From contig NZ_CP132339.1 in the NCBI RefSeq assembly GCF_030944405.1, positions 2,232,001-2,296,000 of the forward strand: a stretch of 64,000 nt of DNA, given 5' to 3'. The translations under genes were made by a program, and so were the position numbers. This stretch comes from Janthinobacterium sp. J1-1. Lineage in GTDB: Bacteria; Pseudomonadota; Gammaproteobacteria; Burkholderiales; Burkholderiaceae_D. Under the pieces are notes generated by a model. The model was not told where the DNA came from, did no database searches, and worked only from the letters and a program-made list of their open reading frames with translations. Of the stretch, positions 41,935-52,176 are shown piece after piece; within the stretch, counting starts at the first letter, position 1; every line of letters begins with the position of its first letter.

Positions 41935-43179
41935 TTACTTGAGGAACAGGTCGCGGTCCGGCGCGAAATGCGCGTACAGGGGCAGGAAGGCGCCGCCGAC
42001 GGCGCGCGCGTCGGAGCCGACGGTGCCGCCGAGCACCTGCGGCCGGGCGATGCCTTCCCAGCTATAGCATTCCAGCGCGCGCTCGACCTGGGCCAGCAAC
42101 TGATCGAGCAGGCCGCGGTCAAAGGAGCCGTCGATAATCACCCCCTCCAGGTCGAGCAGGCAGGTGGCGCTGTTGATGCTCAGCGCGATGGCCCGCGCCG
42201 CGTCGTCGAGCCAGGCCGCGGTGTGCGTGACGAACGGTTCCTGCAACGCACGCTCGTCGTGGGCGGCGGCCGGGTCCAGCCCGGCCAGGGTGAACAATTG
42301 CTCGAGGTTGAACAGGGAGGCGTCGCCCAGCAACTGGCCCGGCGGGTTTTTGGCGCCGGGCGTGGCCATGCCGAGCGGCAAGGAGCCGACCGCGCCGGCG
42401 TTGCCGTGCAGGCCGCCGTGCAAATGGCTGTTGATGACCAGGCCGCCGCCGATAAAGATGTCGATGAATATGTACAGGAAGTTCTTGATGCTGCGCCCGC
42501 GCCCGAGCACCAGTTCGGCGACGCAGGCGGCGGACGTGTCCTTGGCGAACTCGACCGGCAACGCCGTCATCGCCTGCACGCGCTGGCGGATGTCGATGTG
42601 GTCCCACTCGTTGGCTTGCTCCGGCGCCATCTCGAGCAGATTCTGCCAGCCGCCCAGGCCCAGCGGCGCGGCGATGCCGACGCCGCACAGGCGCGGCAGC
42701 AACTTCGGTCCCAGCCGCGCGGCCATGCTGTGCAGCGCCGACGCGATCTGGCCGAACACGGTGTCGGCGACGGGAAATGGATAGGACAGCGACAGGCGCT
42801 CGCGCGTCTTGCCGACGAAGTCGACCAGCAACACGTCGAGGCTGCGCCGGCCGATCTTGATGCCGATCGAGAAGGCGCCGTCCGGATTGAGCATGATCGG
42901 CACCGACGGCTGGCCGACCTTGCCGCGCACCGGCGCGCGCTTGCTGACCAGGCCCTCCCCGAGCAGGCGGTTGATGATCAGGGAAACCGTTTGCGTGCTC
43001 AGGTTGGTCAGCCGGGCCAGGTCGGCCTTGGGCATGCTGCCGTGCAAGCGCACCGCCTGCAGCACCACCCGCTCGTTGAACTGGCTCATGCCCATCTGGT
43101 TCGAGCCGCGCGGCTGCAGCCATTGAACATCGTCGATGGCCGCTGGCGGCGCGGACGATACGGTAAAGCTGTCTGACAT
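41935..43179 (-). CDS. ROK-family transcriptional regulator
   Basis: 414-residue sugar-responsive regulator at the end of the sugar ABC operon. A MarR-like winged helix (about 30-90: FNERVVLQAVRLHGSMPKAD, LSTQTVSLIINRLL) precedes a ROK domain (GVGIAAPLGLGG, and HGNAGAVGSLPLG). The Cys-rich zinc motif (CxCGxxGCxE) usual in NagC/Mlc is absent; the region between the His-containing loop and later helices has no such cysteines. It should repress or activate the operon depending on the sugar. Confidence 0.88.
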   Translation of the reverse strand: MSDSFTVSSAPPAAIDDVQWLQPRGSNQMGMSQFNERVVLQAVRLHGSMPKADLARLTNLSTQTVSLIINRLLGEGLVSKRAPVRGKVGQPSVPIMLNPDGAFSIGIKIGRRSLDVLLVDFVGKTRERLSLSYPFPVADTVFGQIASALHSMAARLGPKLLPRLCGVGIAAPLGLGGWQNLLEMAPEQANEWDHIDIRQRVQAMTALPVEFAKDTSAACVAELVLGRGRSIKNFLYIFIDIFIGGGLVINSHLHGGLHGNAGAVGSLPLGMATPGAKNPPGQLLGDASLFNLEQLFTLAGLDPAAAHDERALQEPFVTHTAAWLDDAARAIALSINSATCLLDLEGVIIDGSFDRGLLDQLLAQVERALECYSWEGIARPQVLGGTVGSDARAVGGAFLPLYAHFAPDRDLFLK

Positions 43180-43280
43180 GGTGGGGGTGGGTCCGATTTC
43201 TACAGGCGTAAGAAGGATATTTTATTACAGATCCGACGCCCCGCCAGTGAAACAGGTGTAAAGCGCGCAGCCAGCCGGAC

Positions 43281-43736
43281 TCAGGCCGCCAGCGCCTCGC
43301 TGATCACGCCCTTCTTGAACAGGAAATTGGCGTACGGTTGCATTTCCCCGGTCTGCACGATGGCGTAGGCGCCCTTGACGCGTTCGTAGAAGGCGAAGCG
43401 TTCGACCGCCTCGCATTGCTCCGGCGCGGCGCTGCCGGTGGCGGCGATCTGCTCGAGCATGGTGCGCTGCAGCGCCGACAGATAGCCGTCGGGGGTATGG
43501 CATACCTTCATGAAGGCGACCGGCTGGTCGACCATGGCGTCGAGCGGAAACACCGACAGCAGCGCCGCGCTGGCGCGTTGCAGGCCGATGCCCGGCAGGC
43601 GCACCAGCGGCTTGCCCTGGCCCAAGGTCTGGCTGGTGAAGTTGGCGTCGACCAGCACGATTTCCTCGCCATGTCCCATTTCGCACAGGATCTTCAGCAA
43701 TTCAGGGCTGAGCAGAGGATCGATTCCCTTAAGCAT
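43281..43736 (-). CDS. fucU: L-fucose mutarotase, RbsD/FucU family
   Basis: 151-residue sugar mutarotase that interconverts anomers. MLKGIDPLLSPELLKILCEM, GHGEEIVLVDANF and the C-terminal RFAFYERVKGAYAIVQTGE follow FucU more closely than RbsD. The catalytic His lies in MGHGEE. Its ATG overlaps the ATPase gene by 8 bp. It would deliver the imported sugar in the right anomeric form; the sugar itself (fucose, ribose, fructose-like) is not fixed by this. Confidence 0.87.
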   Translation of the reverse strand: MLKGIDPLLSPELLKILCEMGHGEEIVLVDANFTSQTLGQGKPLVRLPGIGLQRASAALLSVFPLDAMVDQPVAFMKVCHTPDGYLSALQRTMLEQIAATGSAAPEQCEAVERFAFYERVKGAYAIVQTGEMQPYANFLFKKGVISEALAA

Positions 43737-44526
43737 GGGCTTCCTCCGGAAATTCGGCGGCGCTCTTGGCGCCCGTCATCACCGCCACCGTGTCGGACAT
43801 GCTGATGTGCTTCGGATCGAGGACGGCGACGCGCTTGCCCAGGCGCTGGACGTGGATGCGGTCGGCGATCTCGAACACGTGCGGCATGTTGTGGCTGATC
43901 AAGATCACCGGCAGGCCGCGGTCGCGCACGTTGCGTATCAGTTCCAGCACCATATTGCCCTCCTTTACGCCGAGCGCGGCGGTTGGTTCGTCGAGGATCA
44001 CGACGTGCCTGGCAAACGCCGTGCTGCGCGCCACGGCCACGCCCTGGCGCTGGCCGCCCGACAGGGTGCCGACGGCTTGCTTCATCGAACGGATGCCGAT
44101 CTTCAGATCGTGCATATGGGCTTCCGCCTCGGCCAGCATGCGCTTCTTGTCAATCAGGCGCAGGAACCGTGACAGCATGCCCTTGCGCAGCAGTTCGCGG
44201 CCGAGGAACAGGTTCTCGGCGATCGTCATGGCCGGCGCCACCGCCAGGTCCTGGTACACCGTTTCGATGCCGTAGCGGCGGGCGTCGATCGGTGACTTGA
44301 GATGGACCGGCTTGCCGTCGAGCAGCATCTCGCCCGCGTCGGGTACCAGGGCGCCCGACAGGGCCTTGATCAGCGAGGACTTGCCGGCGCCGTTGTCGCC
44401 GATCACGGCGAGTATCTCGCCCGGCAACAAATCAAAATCGGTGCCGTCGAGGGCGGTCACGCTGCCGTAGCGCTTGACCAGGCCGCGGGCCTGGAATACG
44501 GGTTGTACATGTGTCGTCATGCTCAT
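43729..44526 (-). CDS. Sugar ABC transporter ATPase (single-domain, FrcA-like)
   Basis: 265-residue ATP-binding subunit with Walker A GDNGAGKSS, signature LSGGQRQ and Walker B VVILDEPTAALG. A single nucleotide-binding domain is unlike the double-domain RbsA/AraG and like the fructose-import FrcA of rhizobia. It is translated by overlap with the permease (TGATG) and overlaps fucU. Two start ATGs lie close together (44526 and 44520). Confidence 0.88.
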   Translation of the reverse strand: MSMTTHVQPVFQARGLVKRYGSVTALDGTDFDLLPGEILAVIGDNGAGKSSLIKALSGALVPDAGEMLLDGKPVHLKSPIDARRYGIETVYQDLAVAPAMTIAENLFLGRELLRKGMLSRFLRLIDKKRMLAEAEAHMHDLKIGIRSMKQAVGTLSGGQRQGVAVARSTAFARHVVILDEPTAALGVKEGNMVLELIRNVRDRGLPVILISHNMPHVFEIADRIHVQRLGKRVAVLDPKHISMSDTVAVMTGAKSAAEFPEEAHA

Positions 44527-45485
44527 CAACCTTTCTTGTGTGTCAGTTGATCGGTTGCCACTGCCAGAATGACCAGGATGCCCGTCACCAGGATCTGGTA
44601 CACCGAGGACACGCCCATCAAGGTCAGGCCGTTGCGGAACACGCCGACGATCAGCACGCCGACCAGGGTGCCCATGATCGAACCGCGCCCGCCGAACAGG
44701 CTGGTGCCGCCGAGCACGACCGCGGTGATGCTGTCGAGGTTGTCGGTCTGGCCGCCCTGCGGGTCGCCCACGCCCATGCGCGCCACCGACATCAGCGCGG
44801 CGATGCCGTAGCACATCCCGGCGATCATGTAGACGCCCAGCAGCACTTTATTCGTGGCGATGCCGGTCAGGCGGGCCGCCTCCGGATTGTTGCCGACGGC
44901 ATAGAGGTGGCGGCCGGGCGCCGTCTCGCGCAGGTACAGCCAGGTCAGCACGTACATGCCCAGCATCAGCACGGTGCCGTAGGTGAAGGTGGCCTGGCCG
45001 AGCTGGAAGGTGTTGCCGAAAAAACCCATCGCTTCCGGCAGGCCGGTGACGGTCTGGGCCTGCGAGTACAACTGCGTGACGGCGAAGGCAATGTTCATCG
45101 TGCCCAGCGTGACGATAAACGCCGGCAGCTTGATCGAGGTGACCAGCGCGCCGTTGATGAAGCCGATCAGCACGGTGACGGCGATGCCGCACAATACCGC
45201 GAGATACGGGTTCATGCCGAGGTCGACGGCGAATTTGGTCATGATGACCGAGCCCAGCGCCATCGCCATGCCGCAGGACAGGTCGATGCCGGCGGTCAGG
45301 ATGATCAGGGTCTGGCCGATGGCGATGATGCCGACGACCATGACCTGCTGCAAAATCAGGGAAAAATTCTGGCTGCTGAGGAAGCGGTCGCTTTGCGACG
45401 CGAAGAATGCGCAGGCGGCGAGCAGGGCAATGACCGGGCCCAGTTTCGAGAGTGGCGGCATAAATGTTGGAACGGTGGAACGCAT
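44526..45485 (-). CDS. Sugar ABC transporter permease, RbsC/FrcC-like
   Basis: 319-residue inner-membrane permease of the carbohydrate uptake transporter-2 class. About eight to ten hydrophobic helices are visible, with GIDLSCGMAMALGSVIMTKF and GMCYGIAALMSVARMGVGDP, DSITAVVLGGTSLFGGRG as the family's conserved cytoplasmic stretch. It lies between the binding-protein and ATPase genes and ends QLTHKKG. Confidence 0.92.
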   Translation of the reverse strand: MRSTVPTFMPPLSKLGPVIALLAACAFFASQSDRFLSSQNFSLILQQVMVVGIIAIGQTLIILTAGIDLSCGMAMALGSVIMTKFAVDLGMNPYLAVLCGIAVTVLIGFINGALVTSIKLPAFIVTLGTMNIAFAVTQLYSQAQTVTGLPEAMGFFGNTFQLGQATFTYGTVLMLGMYVLTWLYLRETAPGRHLYAVGNNPEAARLTGIATNKVLLGVYMIAGMCYGIAALMSVARMGVGDPQGGQTDNLDSITAVVLGGTSLFGGRGSIMGTLVGVLIVGVFRNGLTLMGVSSVYQILVTGILVILAVATDQLTHKKG

Positions 45486-45519
45486 CTGTTATCCATATTC
45501 AAAAGGGGAAAAGAGGGCG

Positions 45520-45552
45520 CGCCGGCGGCCGCACTCGGCAAGGCCGCCGGCG
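45520..45552 (-). promoter_or_regulatory. Intercistronic hairpin after the binding-protein gene
   Basis: Perfect 11-bp arms CGCCGGCGGCC (45520-45530) and GGCCGCCGGCG (45542-45552), 11-nt loop, 6 bp past the binding-protein stop and before the permease start at 45485. Hairpins here commonly protect the upstream message and raise binding-protein output over permease. Confidence 0.6.
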
Positions 45553-45557
45553 TGGGC

Positions 45558-46550
45558 TTATTTACCCCAGCAGGAGTTCAGGCCGAACGCCGTGTCGCGG
45601 CTCTCGACGCCTGGCTGCTGCTTGTCGCTGATCAGGGTGACGCCGGTGTCGACGTAGCCGCTGGCCTTCTTCCCGTTCTTGGCGTACTCGACGCCGGCCT
45701 CGACGCCCAGGCCCGCCATGTTCAGCGGATATTGCTGCGAGGTCGCCGCGATGACGCCGGCCTTGACGTCGCGCACGCCGGCGCAGCCGCCGTCGACCGA
45801 GACGATCATCACGTTCTTTTCCTTGCCCAGCGCCTTGAGCGCCTTGTAGGCGCCGGCGGCGGCCGGTTCGTTGATGGTGTACACCAGATTGATGTCGGGA
45901 TTTTTCTGCAGGCAGTTTTCCATCGCCGTCTGGCCCTTGCCCTGGTCGCCGAAGCTGTCGGCCATGCACACCACGTCGGCGGTTTTCGCCGGTGCGACCG
46001 TCTTGGCGCTGATGCCCGGCGCGCCGAAACCGGCCAGGAAACCGTTGTGGCGGGCAATCCCCACCGGATGGCCCGGGAACAGGTCCAGCATGGCGATCTT
46101 GGCGGGCTTGCCGGCGAAGGCGGCCTTGGCGTATTGGCCGATCAGCGTGCCGGCCTTGTAGTTGTCGGTGGCGAACAGCGCGTCGGTCGCGTCCTGCGGC
46201 TCGGTCGGGCTGTCGAGGGCGATCACCAGCACGCCGGCGGCGCGCGCCTTCTTGATGGCCGGCACGATGGCTTTCGAATCGCTGGGGGTGATCATGATCG
46301 CCTTGGCGCCGGCGGCCACCATGTTTTCAATCGCCGTGACCTGGCCGGCGTTGTCGCCGTCGGCGCGCCCGGCCGCCGTCAGCAGCTTGGCGCCCTTCAG
46401 TTTTGCGCGTTGCTGCGCGCCTTCCTTCATCTTCACGAAGAAGGGGTTGGTATCGGTCTTGGTGATCAGGCCGACGATCGGTTCTTCGGCCATGGCGGCG
46501 CCGCCGGCCGCCGTCAGGACAGCCAGTGCGATGCATTGTTTGACGTTCAT
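45558..46550 (-). CDS. Sugar ABC transporter substrate-binding protein, FrcB/RbsB-like
   Basis: 330-residue periplasmic sugar-binding protein, first gene of the leftward sugar operon. Sec signal about 1-22 ends AAMAEEP. The fold is the periplasmic-binding-protein type I with NPFFVKMKEG, VAAGAKAIMITPSDSKAIVP, VIALDSPTEP and YTINEPAAAGAYKALKAL, as in fructose and ribose binders. With a single-domain ATPase it matches the FrcBCA group, but a FucU mutarotase and ROK gene in the same operon leave sugar specificity open. Confidence 0.9.
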   Translation of the reverse strand: MNVKQCIALAVLTAAGGAAMAEEPIVGLITKTDTNPFFVKMKEGAQQRAKLKGAKLLTAAGRADGDNAGQVTAIENMVAAGAKAIMITPSDSKAIVPAIKKARAAGVLVIALDSPTEPQDATDALFATDNYKAGTLIGQYAKAAFAGKPAKIAMLDLFPGHPVGIARHNGFLAGFGAPGISAKTVAPAKTADVVCMADSFGDQGKGQTAMENCLQKNPDINLVYTINEPAAAGAYKALKALGKEKNVMIVSVDGGCAGVRDVKAGVIAATSQQYPLNMAGLGVEAGVEYAKNGKKASGYVDTGVTLISDKQQPGVESRDTAFGLNSCWGK

Positions 46551-46845
46551 TGTGTTGTCTCCAGAATCTCTTGTTTTTTACCGGCAGGGCGTATGCCTCG
46601 GCCTGGGGGCGGCCGCCAAGTGGCGGTACCCGAGGCAAATATACTCTCGGTTAATTGATAAATCAAGCGGATTTATATATTGTTCTGGCCGAAAAATATC
46701 AGTACGGCGCGGCCGGCATGGAGGTCGTCTTGCTGAAAAATAGTATTTGAAAACTGGCCGCTTTTGCAGTGGTGGCGGGCCGTCTTTGTTTTTATAGTGG
46801 TGTCACCGGTGGAAAACCGCCGGACTATAAAAATGGAGACGTGTT
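46551..46845. promoter_or_regulatory. 295-bp divergent promoter gap between the two ABC operons
   Basis: No gene is seen. The two operons diverge from this gap. A 12-bp dyad TTGAT-AA-ATCAA (46655-46666) sits in an AT-rich stretch on the sugar-operon side, a candidate ROK operator. Near the polyol side, TATAAAA (46827-46833) and a GGAGAC ribosome site precede the binding-protein ATG. Confidence 0.5.
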
Positions 46846-48117
46846 ATGAAAATCATGACTGCTATCGCATGGGGCGCCCTCATGTCCGCCGGGTTTGCCG
46901 ACGCCTCGGCGCAAAGCTGCAAGGTGCCCGTGCTCAAGGTACTGGCGCAAAAAAGCCTGGGCCTCACCGTGATGGAAAAGACCCTGGCCGACTATGAAAA
47001 GGCCAGCGGCACCAAGGTGCAAATCAGCTATTTCGGCGAGAACGACCGCCGCTCCAAGGCCAGGCTCGACGCTTCCACCAAGGCCGGCTCCTACCAGGTG
47101 TATTACATCGACGAAGCCAATGTGGCCGAATTTGCCACCGCCGGCTGGGTGGTGCCACTGCTCAAATACCTGCCGAAAGAGGCCGACTACGACGATTTCC
47201 TGCCGGGCCGCCGCGCCGTCGCTTCGTACAACGGCGTGGCCTATTTCGCACCGCTGATCGGCGGCAGCGACTTCCTGTTCTACCGCCGCGACCTGCTGGA
47301 AAAGGCCGGCATCGCCGTGCCGAAGACGCTCGACGAACTGGTGGCGGCAGTGAAAAAAATGCATAGTCCTCCGAGTGTTTATGGCTGGGCCGCGCGTGGC
47401 CAGCGCGGCTCGGGCATGAATGTCTGGCGCTGGGCGCCGTTCATGCTCGCTGCCGGCGGCAAGTGGGAAAACAATGGCGTACCAAGCTTCAATTCGGCGC
47501 AGGCCGTGAAAGCCACCATCCTCTATCGCGACCTGTTCAAGTACGCGCCGCCCGGTGGCGCCACCTATGACTGGAGCAATGCGCTCGAAGCGTTCAGGTC
47601 GGGCAAGGTCGCCTTCATGATCGAGTCGACGCCGTTCGCCGACTGGATGGAAGACCCGAAAAAATCCTCGGTGGTCGACAAGGTCGGCTATGTGCGCCCG
47701 CCGGCGCCGCTGGCCTCGGCCGCCTACGGCCACGGCCTGGCCATTTCCACCTCGGGCGCGAAAGACGAATGCACGCGCCAGGCAGCCGGCAAGTTCATCG
47801 CGTTTGCCACCGGCAAGGAGCAGGAACAGGCGCGCCTGAAGGACAACGTCTTCAGCGACTACAACCGCAGCAGCACCATCAACAGCGACTACTTCCGCAA
47901 GCACGTCAAGCCGCAGATCCAGGCCGGCCTGACCGACACCACGCCGGTCTCGCGCGTCACCATCTGGCCTAGCCCCGAGTGGCCGGACATTGGCGACAAC
48001 CTGGGCGTGGTGCTGGAAGAAGTGTTTACCGGCACCCGCGGCGACGTGCAAAGCGCGCTCGACGAGGCGAACGAGTATGCGACCGATGTGATGGCGCGGG
48101 CGAAGAAGCGTAAATAA
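46846..48117 (+). CDS. Polyol/sugar ABC transporter substrate-binding protein
   Basis: 423-residue periplasmic solute-binding protein family 1 (class CUT1), first gene of the polyol operon. Signal peptide about 1-22 (ASAQSC). Features: VLAQKSLGLTVMEKTLADYE, YQVYYIDEANVAEFATAGWV, GGSDFLFYRRDLLEKAGIAVP, KTLDELVAAV. The gene set that follows (two permeases, dehydrogenase, ATPase, AraC, xylulokinase) resembles the SmoEFGK/mannitol-sorbitol-xylitol systems. A hairpin follows the stop. Confidence 0.9.
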   Translation: MKIMTAIAWGALMSAGFADASAQSCKVPVLKVLAQKSLGLTVMEKTLADYEKASGTKVQISYFGENDRRSKARLDASTKAGSYQVYYIDEANVAEFATAGWVVPLLKYLPKEADYDDFLPGRRAVASYNGVAYFAPLIGGSDFLFYRRDLLEKAGIAVPKTLDELVAAVKKMHSPPSVYGWAARGQRGSGMNVWRWAPFMLAAGGKWENNGVPSFNSAQAVKATILYRDLFKYAPPGGATYDWSNALEAFRSGKVAFMIESTPFADWMEDPKKSSVVDKVGYVRPPAPLASAAYGHGLAISTSGAKDECTRQAAGKFIAFATGKEQEQARLKDNVFSDYNRSSTINSDYFRKHVKPQIQAGLTDTTPVSRVTIWPSPEWPDIGDNLGVVLEEVFTGTRGDVQSALDEANEYATDVMARAKKRK

Positions 48118-48153
48118 GCCGATAGCGCTGACGATCCCCAGCAGCTGAAATCA

Positions 48154-48180
48154 GGGGGCAGACCCGGCGGGTCTGACCCC
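48154..48180. promoter_or_regulatory. Intercistronic hairpin / family B repeat
   Basis: GGGG-G-CAGACCC (48154-48165) and GGGTCTG-A-CCCC (48169-48180) form an 11-of-12-bp stem with a 3-nt loop between the polyol binding-protein and first permease genes. It resembles a widespread palindromic intergenic repeat and shares GGGTCAG-type arms with the katE hairpin. Confidence 0.55.
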
Positions 48181-48239
48181 AGCTCTTGCGTTTGTGCTAA
48201 AGCCAGCGCTTGCATCTTCTCGCCTGAAAGTCACCACTT

Positions 48240-49130
48240 ATGCCGCACTCCATCCGAAAAAAACGCCATACCTGGCTGCCAGCGGTGTTCCTCACGCTGC
48301 CGCTGCTGGTATTGCTGGTGCTGGGCCTGGTGCCCACCATTGCCGCCATCAACCTGGCCCTGCAAAACCGCGTGCTGCGCTACCGCGACAGCGAATACGT
48401 GGGGCTGGCCAATTTCATTCGCCTGTTTGGCGACCGCCGCTTCATGAACGCCGTGCAGGTCTCGGCCGTGTGGGAAGTGGTGACCGTCGCCGGTTCGCTG
48501 ATTGTCGGCGTGCTGCTGGCCGTGTTCCTGTTCGAAAAAGTGAAGGGCCGCACGCGTGACGTGATCGCGCTGCTGCTGATCGTGCCGGTGCTGCTGCCGC
48601 GCGTGTCGGCCGCGTTTATCTGGAAGTTCATGTACTCGCCGCTGATGGGCATCCTCAACTGGATGCTCGAATGCGTGGGCCTGGGCGGCACGGCGCTGCT
48701 GTCCGATCCGGCCACGGCGCTGTATGCGGTGGCGCTGGTCGATATCTGGCAGTGGGGCCTGTTCTTCGGCGCCGTGATCCTGAAACTGCTGGAAACGCTG
48801 CCGCCCGAACCGCTGGAGGCGGCCCGCCTCGATTACGCGTCTACCTTGCAGGTATATGCGTATATCGCGCTGCCCATGCTCAAGGTGCCGATCATGAGCC
48901 TGGTGTTCATCAAGATGGTCGAGTCGCTGCGTTCGTTCGACCTGATCTACGTGATGACCAAGGGCGGCCCCGGCATCGCCACCGAAACGCTGGACATGTA
49001 TGCGTATGCGCAGGGGATCGGCCTGATGGGCAAGATCTCGTATGCGTCCAGCATGGCCGTGCTGATGATGATCGCCACCACCATCATCTTTACCTTGCTG
49101 TGGAAACGGGTCGCCAAATGGGAAAACTGA
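48240..49130 (+). CDS. Polyol ABC transporter permease 1 (SmoF-like)
   Basis: 296-residue CUT1-class permease, six hydrophobic helices from about residue 12. The conserved EAA loop reads EAARLDYASTLQVYAYIALP, which docks on the ATPase. A 122-bp gap with a hairpin separates it from the binding-protein gene; it overlaps the second permease by 13 bp. With permease 2 it forms the import channel. Confidence 0.9.
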   Translation: MPHSIRKKRHTWLPAVFLTLPLLVLLVLGLVPTIAAINLALQNRVLRYRDSEYVGLANFIRLFGDRRFMNAVQVSAVWEVVTVAGSLIVGVLLAVFLFEKVKGRTRDVIALLLIVPVLLPRVSAAFIWKFMYSPLMGILNWMLECVGLGGTALLSDPATALYAVALVDIWQWGLFFGAVILKLLETLPPEPLEAARLDYASTLQVYAYIALPMLKVPIMSLVFIKMVESLRSFDLIYVMTKGGPGIATETLDMYAYAQGIGLMGKISYASSMAVLMMIATTIIFTLLWKRVAKWEN

Positions 49131-49945
49131 CTTTGACGCGCGGCGCGGACCGCGTTGCCACCACCGCCATCACGACCGCCATCGTGCTGGTGGCGCTGTT
49201 CCCCATCCTGTGGGCCGTGCTCAATTCCTTCAAGGATCTGATGGACATCGTCACGCCGGTGCCGCGCTTTATCTTCAGCCCGACCCTGGCCAATTACCGG
49301 CAGGTGCTGGCCAGCCCCGAAGTCCTCACGGGCCTGGGCAACAGCGTGGCCATCGTCGGCATCGCCGTGCTGCTCGGCGCCGTGCTGGGCGTGCCGGCCG
49401 CGTATGCGATCGCCCGCTATCCGGTGCCGGCCAAGAAGGATATCCAGTTCTTCCTGCTCTCGCTGCGCTTCCTGCCGCCGGTGGCCGTGGCGATACCGCT
49501 GATCTCGATCTGGATCGACCTGGGCCTGTACGACTCTCGCCTGTCGATGGTGGTGACGTATCTGCTGGTGACCCTGTCGACCATTATCTGGCTGTCGATT
49601 CCCGCCTTTGCGCGCATCCCGAAAGAGATCGAGGAAGCGGCCGCGCTGGACGGCTATGGCCCCTACCAGGTGTTCTGGAAGGTGGCCCTGCCGGTGGCCT
49701 CGAAAACCCTGATGGGCGGCATCGTCTTCAGCTTCGTGCTGGTCTGGAACGAACTGATGATCGCGCTGGCGCTGACGTCATCGAAAAGCGTGACCTTGCC
49801 GGTGATCGCCTCGGCCTTCACCTCGATGGGCCAGGAAGTGCCGTGGGGCGTGGTCAACGCCTCCACCGTGCTGCTGGCGCTGCCGCCGCTGCTGTTCGTC
49901 GGCATCCTGGGCCGGCTGCTCAACTCCATGCTCAAACACAAATAG
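49118..49945 (+). CDS. Polyol ABC transporter permease 2 (SmoG-like)
   Basis: 275-residue CUT1 permease with helices from about residue 14. The EAA loop is [20 protein letters not shown]. The ATG at 49118 lies inside the end of permease 1, with the start MGKLTLTRG. The protein ends in MLKHK, and the dehydrogenase gene begins 16 bp later. Confidence 0.9.
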   Translation: MGKLTLTRGADRVATTAITTAIVLVALFPILWAVLNSFKDLMDIVTPVPRFIFSPTLANYRQVLASPEVLTGLGNSVAIVGIAVLLGAVLGVPAAYAIARYPVPAKKDIQFFLLSLRFLPPVAVAIPLISIWIDLGLYDSRLSMVVTYLLVTLSTIIWLSIPAFARIPKEIEEAAALDGYGPYQVFWKVALPVASKTLMGGIVFSFVLVWNELMIALALTSSKSVTLPVIASAFTSMGQEVPWGVVNASTVLLALPPLLFVGILGRLLNSMLKHK

Positions 49946-49961
49946 ACAAAGGACTTCAATC

Positions 49962-50996
49962 ATGCAAGCTCTCGTACTGGAACAAGCGCATTCCATCACC
50001 CTGCGCGACATCGACATTGCCCTCGCCGTCGGTCCGCGCGACGTGAAAATCAAGATCCACACGGTCGGCATCTGCGGCAGCGACGTGCACTACTTCAAGC
50101 ATGGCCGCATCGGTCCGTTCGCGGTCGAAGCGCCGATGGTGCTGGGCCATGAAGCGTCGGGCGTGGTGGCCGAAGTGGGGGCGGAAGTGACGCACCTGAA
50201 GGTGGGCGACCGCGTCTGCATGGAGCCGGGCGTGCCGCAGTTCGATTCGCCGGCCACCATGCGCGGCCTGTACAACCTGGACCCTGCCGTGCGCTTCTGG
50301 GCCACGCCGCCCATCCACGGTTGCCTCACGCCCTACGTGGTGCATCCGGCCGCGTTCACCTTCAAGCTGCCCGACAACGTCAGCTTCGGCGAAGGCGCCA
50401 TCGTCGAACCATTGGCGATCGGCCTGCAGGCGGCCAAGAAGGCGGCCATCAAGCCGGGCGACGTGGCGGTGGTGATCGGCGCCGGCACCATCGGCGCGAT
50501 GAATGCGCTGGCGGCGCTGGCGGGCGGCTGCTCGCGCGTGATCCTGGCCGACCTGGTGGCGGAAAAGCTGGCGCTGTTTGCCGACAATCCGGCCGTCACC
50601 ACGGTCGACATACGCCAGGTGAACCTGGCGGACACGGTGCGCGAGCTGACCGGCGACTGGGGCGCCGATATCGTCTTCGAGGCCAGCGGCAGCATGCGCG
50701 CCTACGACAACATCATCGACCTGCTGTGCCCCAACGGCTGCCTGGTGCTGGTCGGCATGCCGCCCGATAAAGTCCCTTTTGACATTGTCGCCATCCAGGC
50801 CAAGGAAGTGCGCATCGAGTCGGTGTTCCGCTACGCGAACATCTTCCCGCGCGCGATCGCCTTGCTCGGCTCGGGCAAGATCGACGTCAAGCCTTTCATC
50901 TCGCGCACCTTCGGCTTTGCCGACGGCGTGCAGGCCTTCGACGAGGCGGCCAAGGCCTTGCCCGGCGACGTCAAGATACAGATAGAACTGGCCTGA
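49962..50996 (+). CDS. Polyol dehydrogenase (xylitol/sorbitol type, zinc MDR)
   Basis: 344-residue medium-chain alcohol dehydrogenase that oxidises a polyol to a ketose with NAD. Catalytic zinc ligands are Cys38, His63, Glu64 and a Glu near 149 (AIVEPLAIG). The nucleotide fold is GAGTIG with an acidic residue (LADLV) favouring NAD over NADP. The structural-zinc lobe that in most relatives has four Cys is reduced to [15 protein letters not shown] with none, as in mammalian sorbitol dehydrogenase. With xylulokinase next door the likely product is xylulose, from xylitol or arabitol. Confidence 0.9.
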   Translation: MQALVLEQAHSITLRDIDIALAVGPRDVKIKIHTVGICGSDVHYFKHGRIGPFAVEAPMVLGHEASGVVAEVGAEVTHLKVGDRVCMEPGVPQFDSPATMRGLYNLDPAVRFWATPPIHGCLTPYVVHPAAFTFKLPDNVSFGEGAIVEPLAIGLQAAKKAAIKPGDVAVVIGAGTIGAMNALAALAGGCSRVILADLVAEKLALFADNPAVTTVDIRQVNLADTVRELTGDWGADIVFEASGSMRAYDNIIDLLCPNGCLVLVGMPPDKVPFDIVAIQAKEVRIESVFRYANIFPRAIALLGSGKIDVKPFISRTFGFADGVQAFDEAAKALPGDVKIQIELA

Positions 50997-51020
50997 GCCA
51001 GTCATCACGGAGACAATAAT

Positions 51021-52142
<1,122 letters not shown>

Positions 52143-52176
52143 AATACCGCCATCGAGACCGTGCAGGGGAGACGCC

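Noticed and set aside
44511..46658. 715-codon plus-strand frame over the sugar ABC operon
   Set aside because: His/Asp/Gln-rich antisense shadow of the permease and binding-protein genes.
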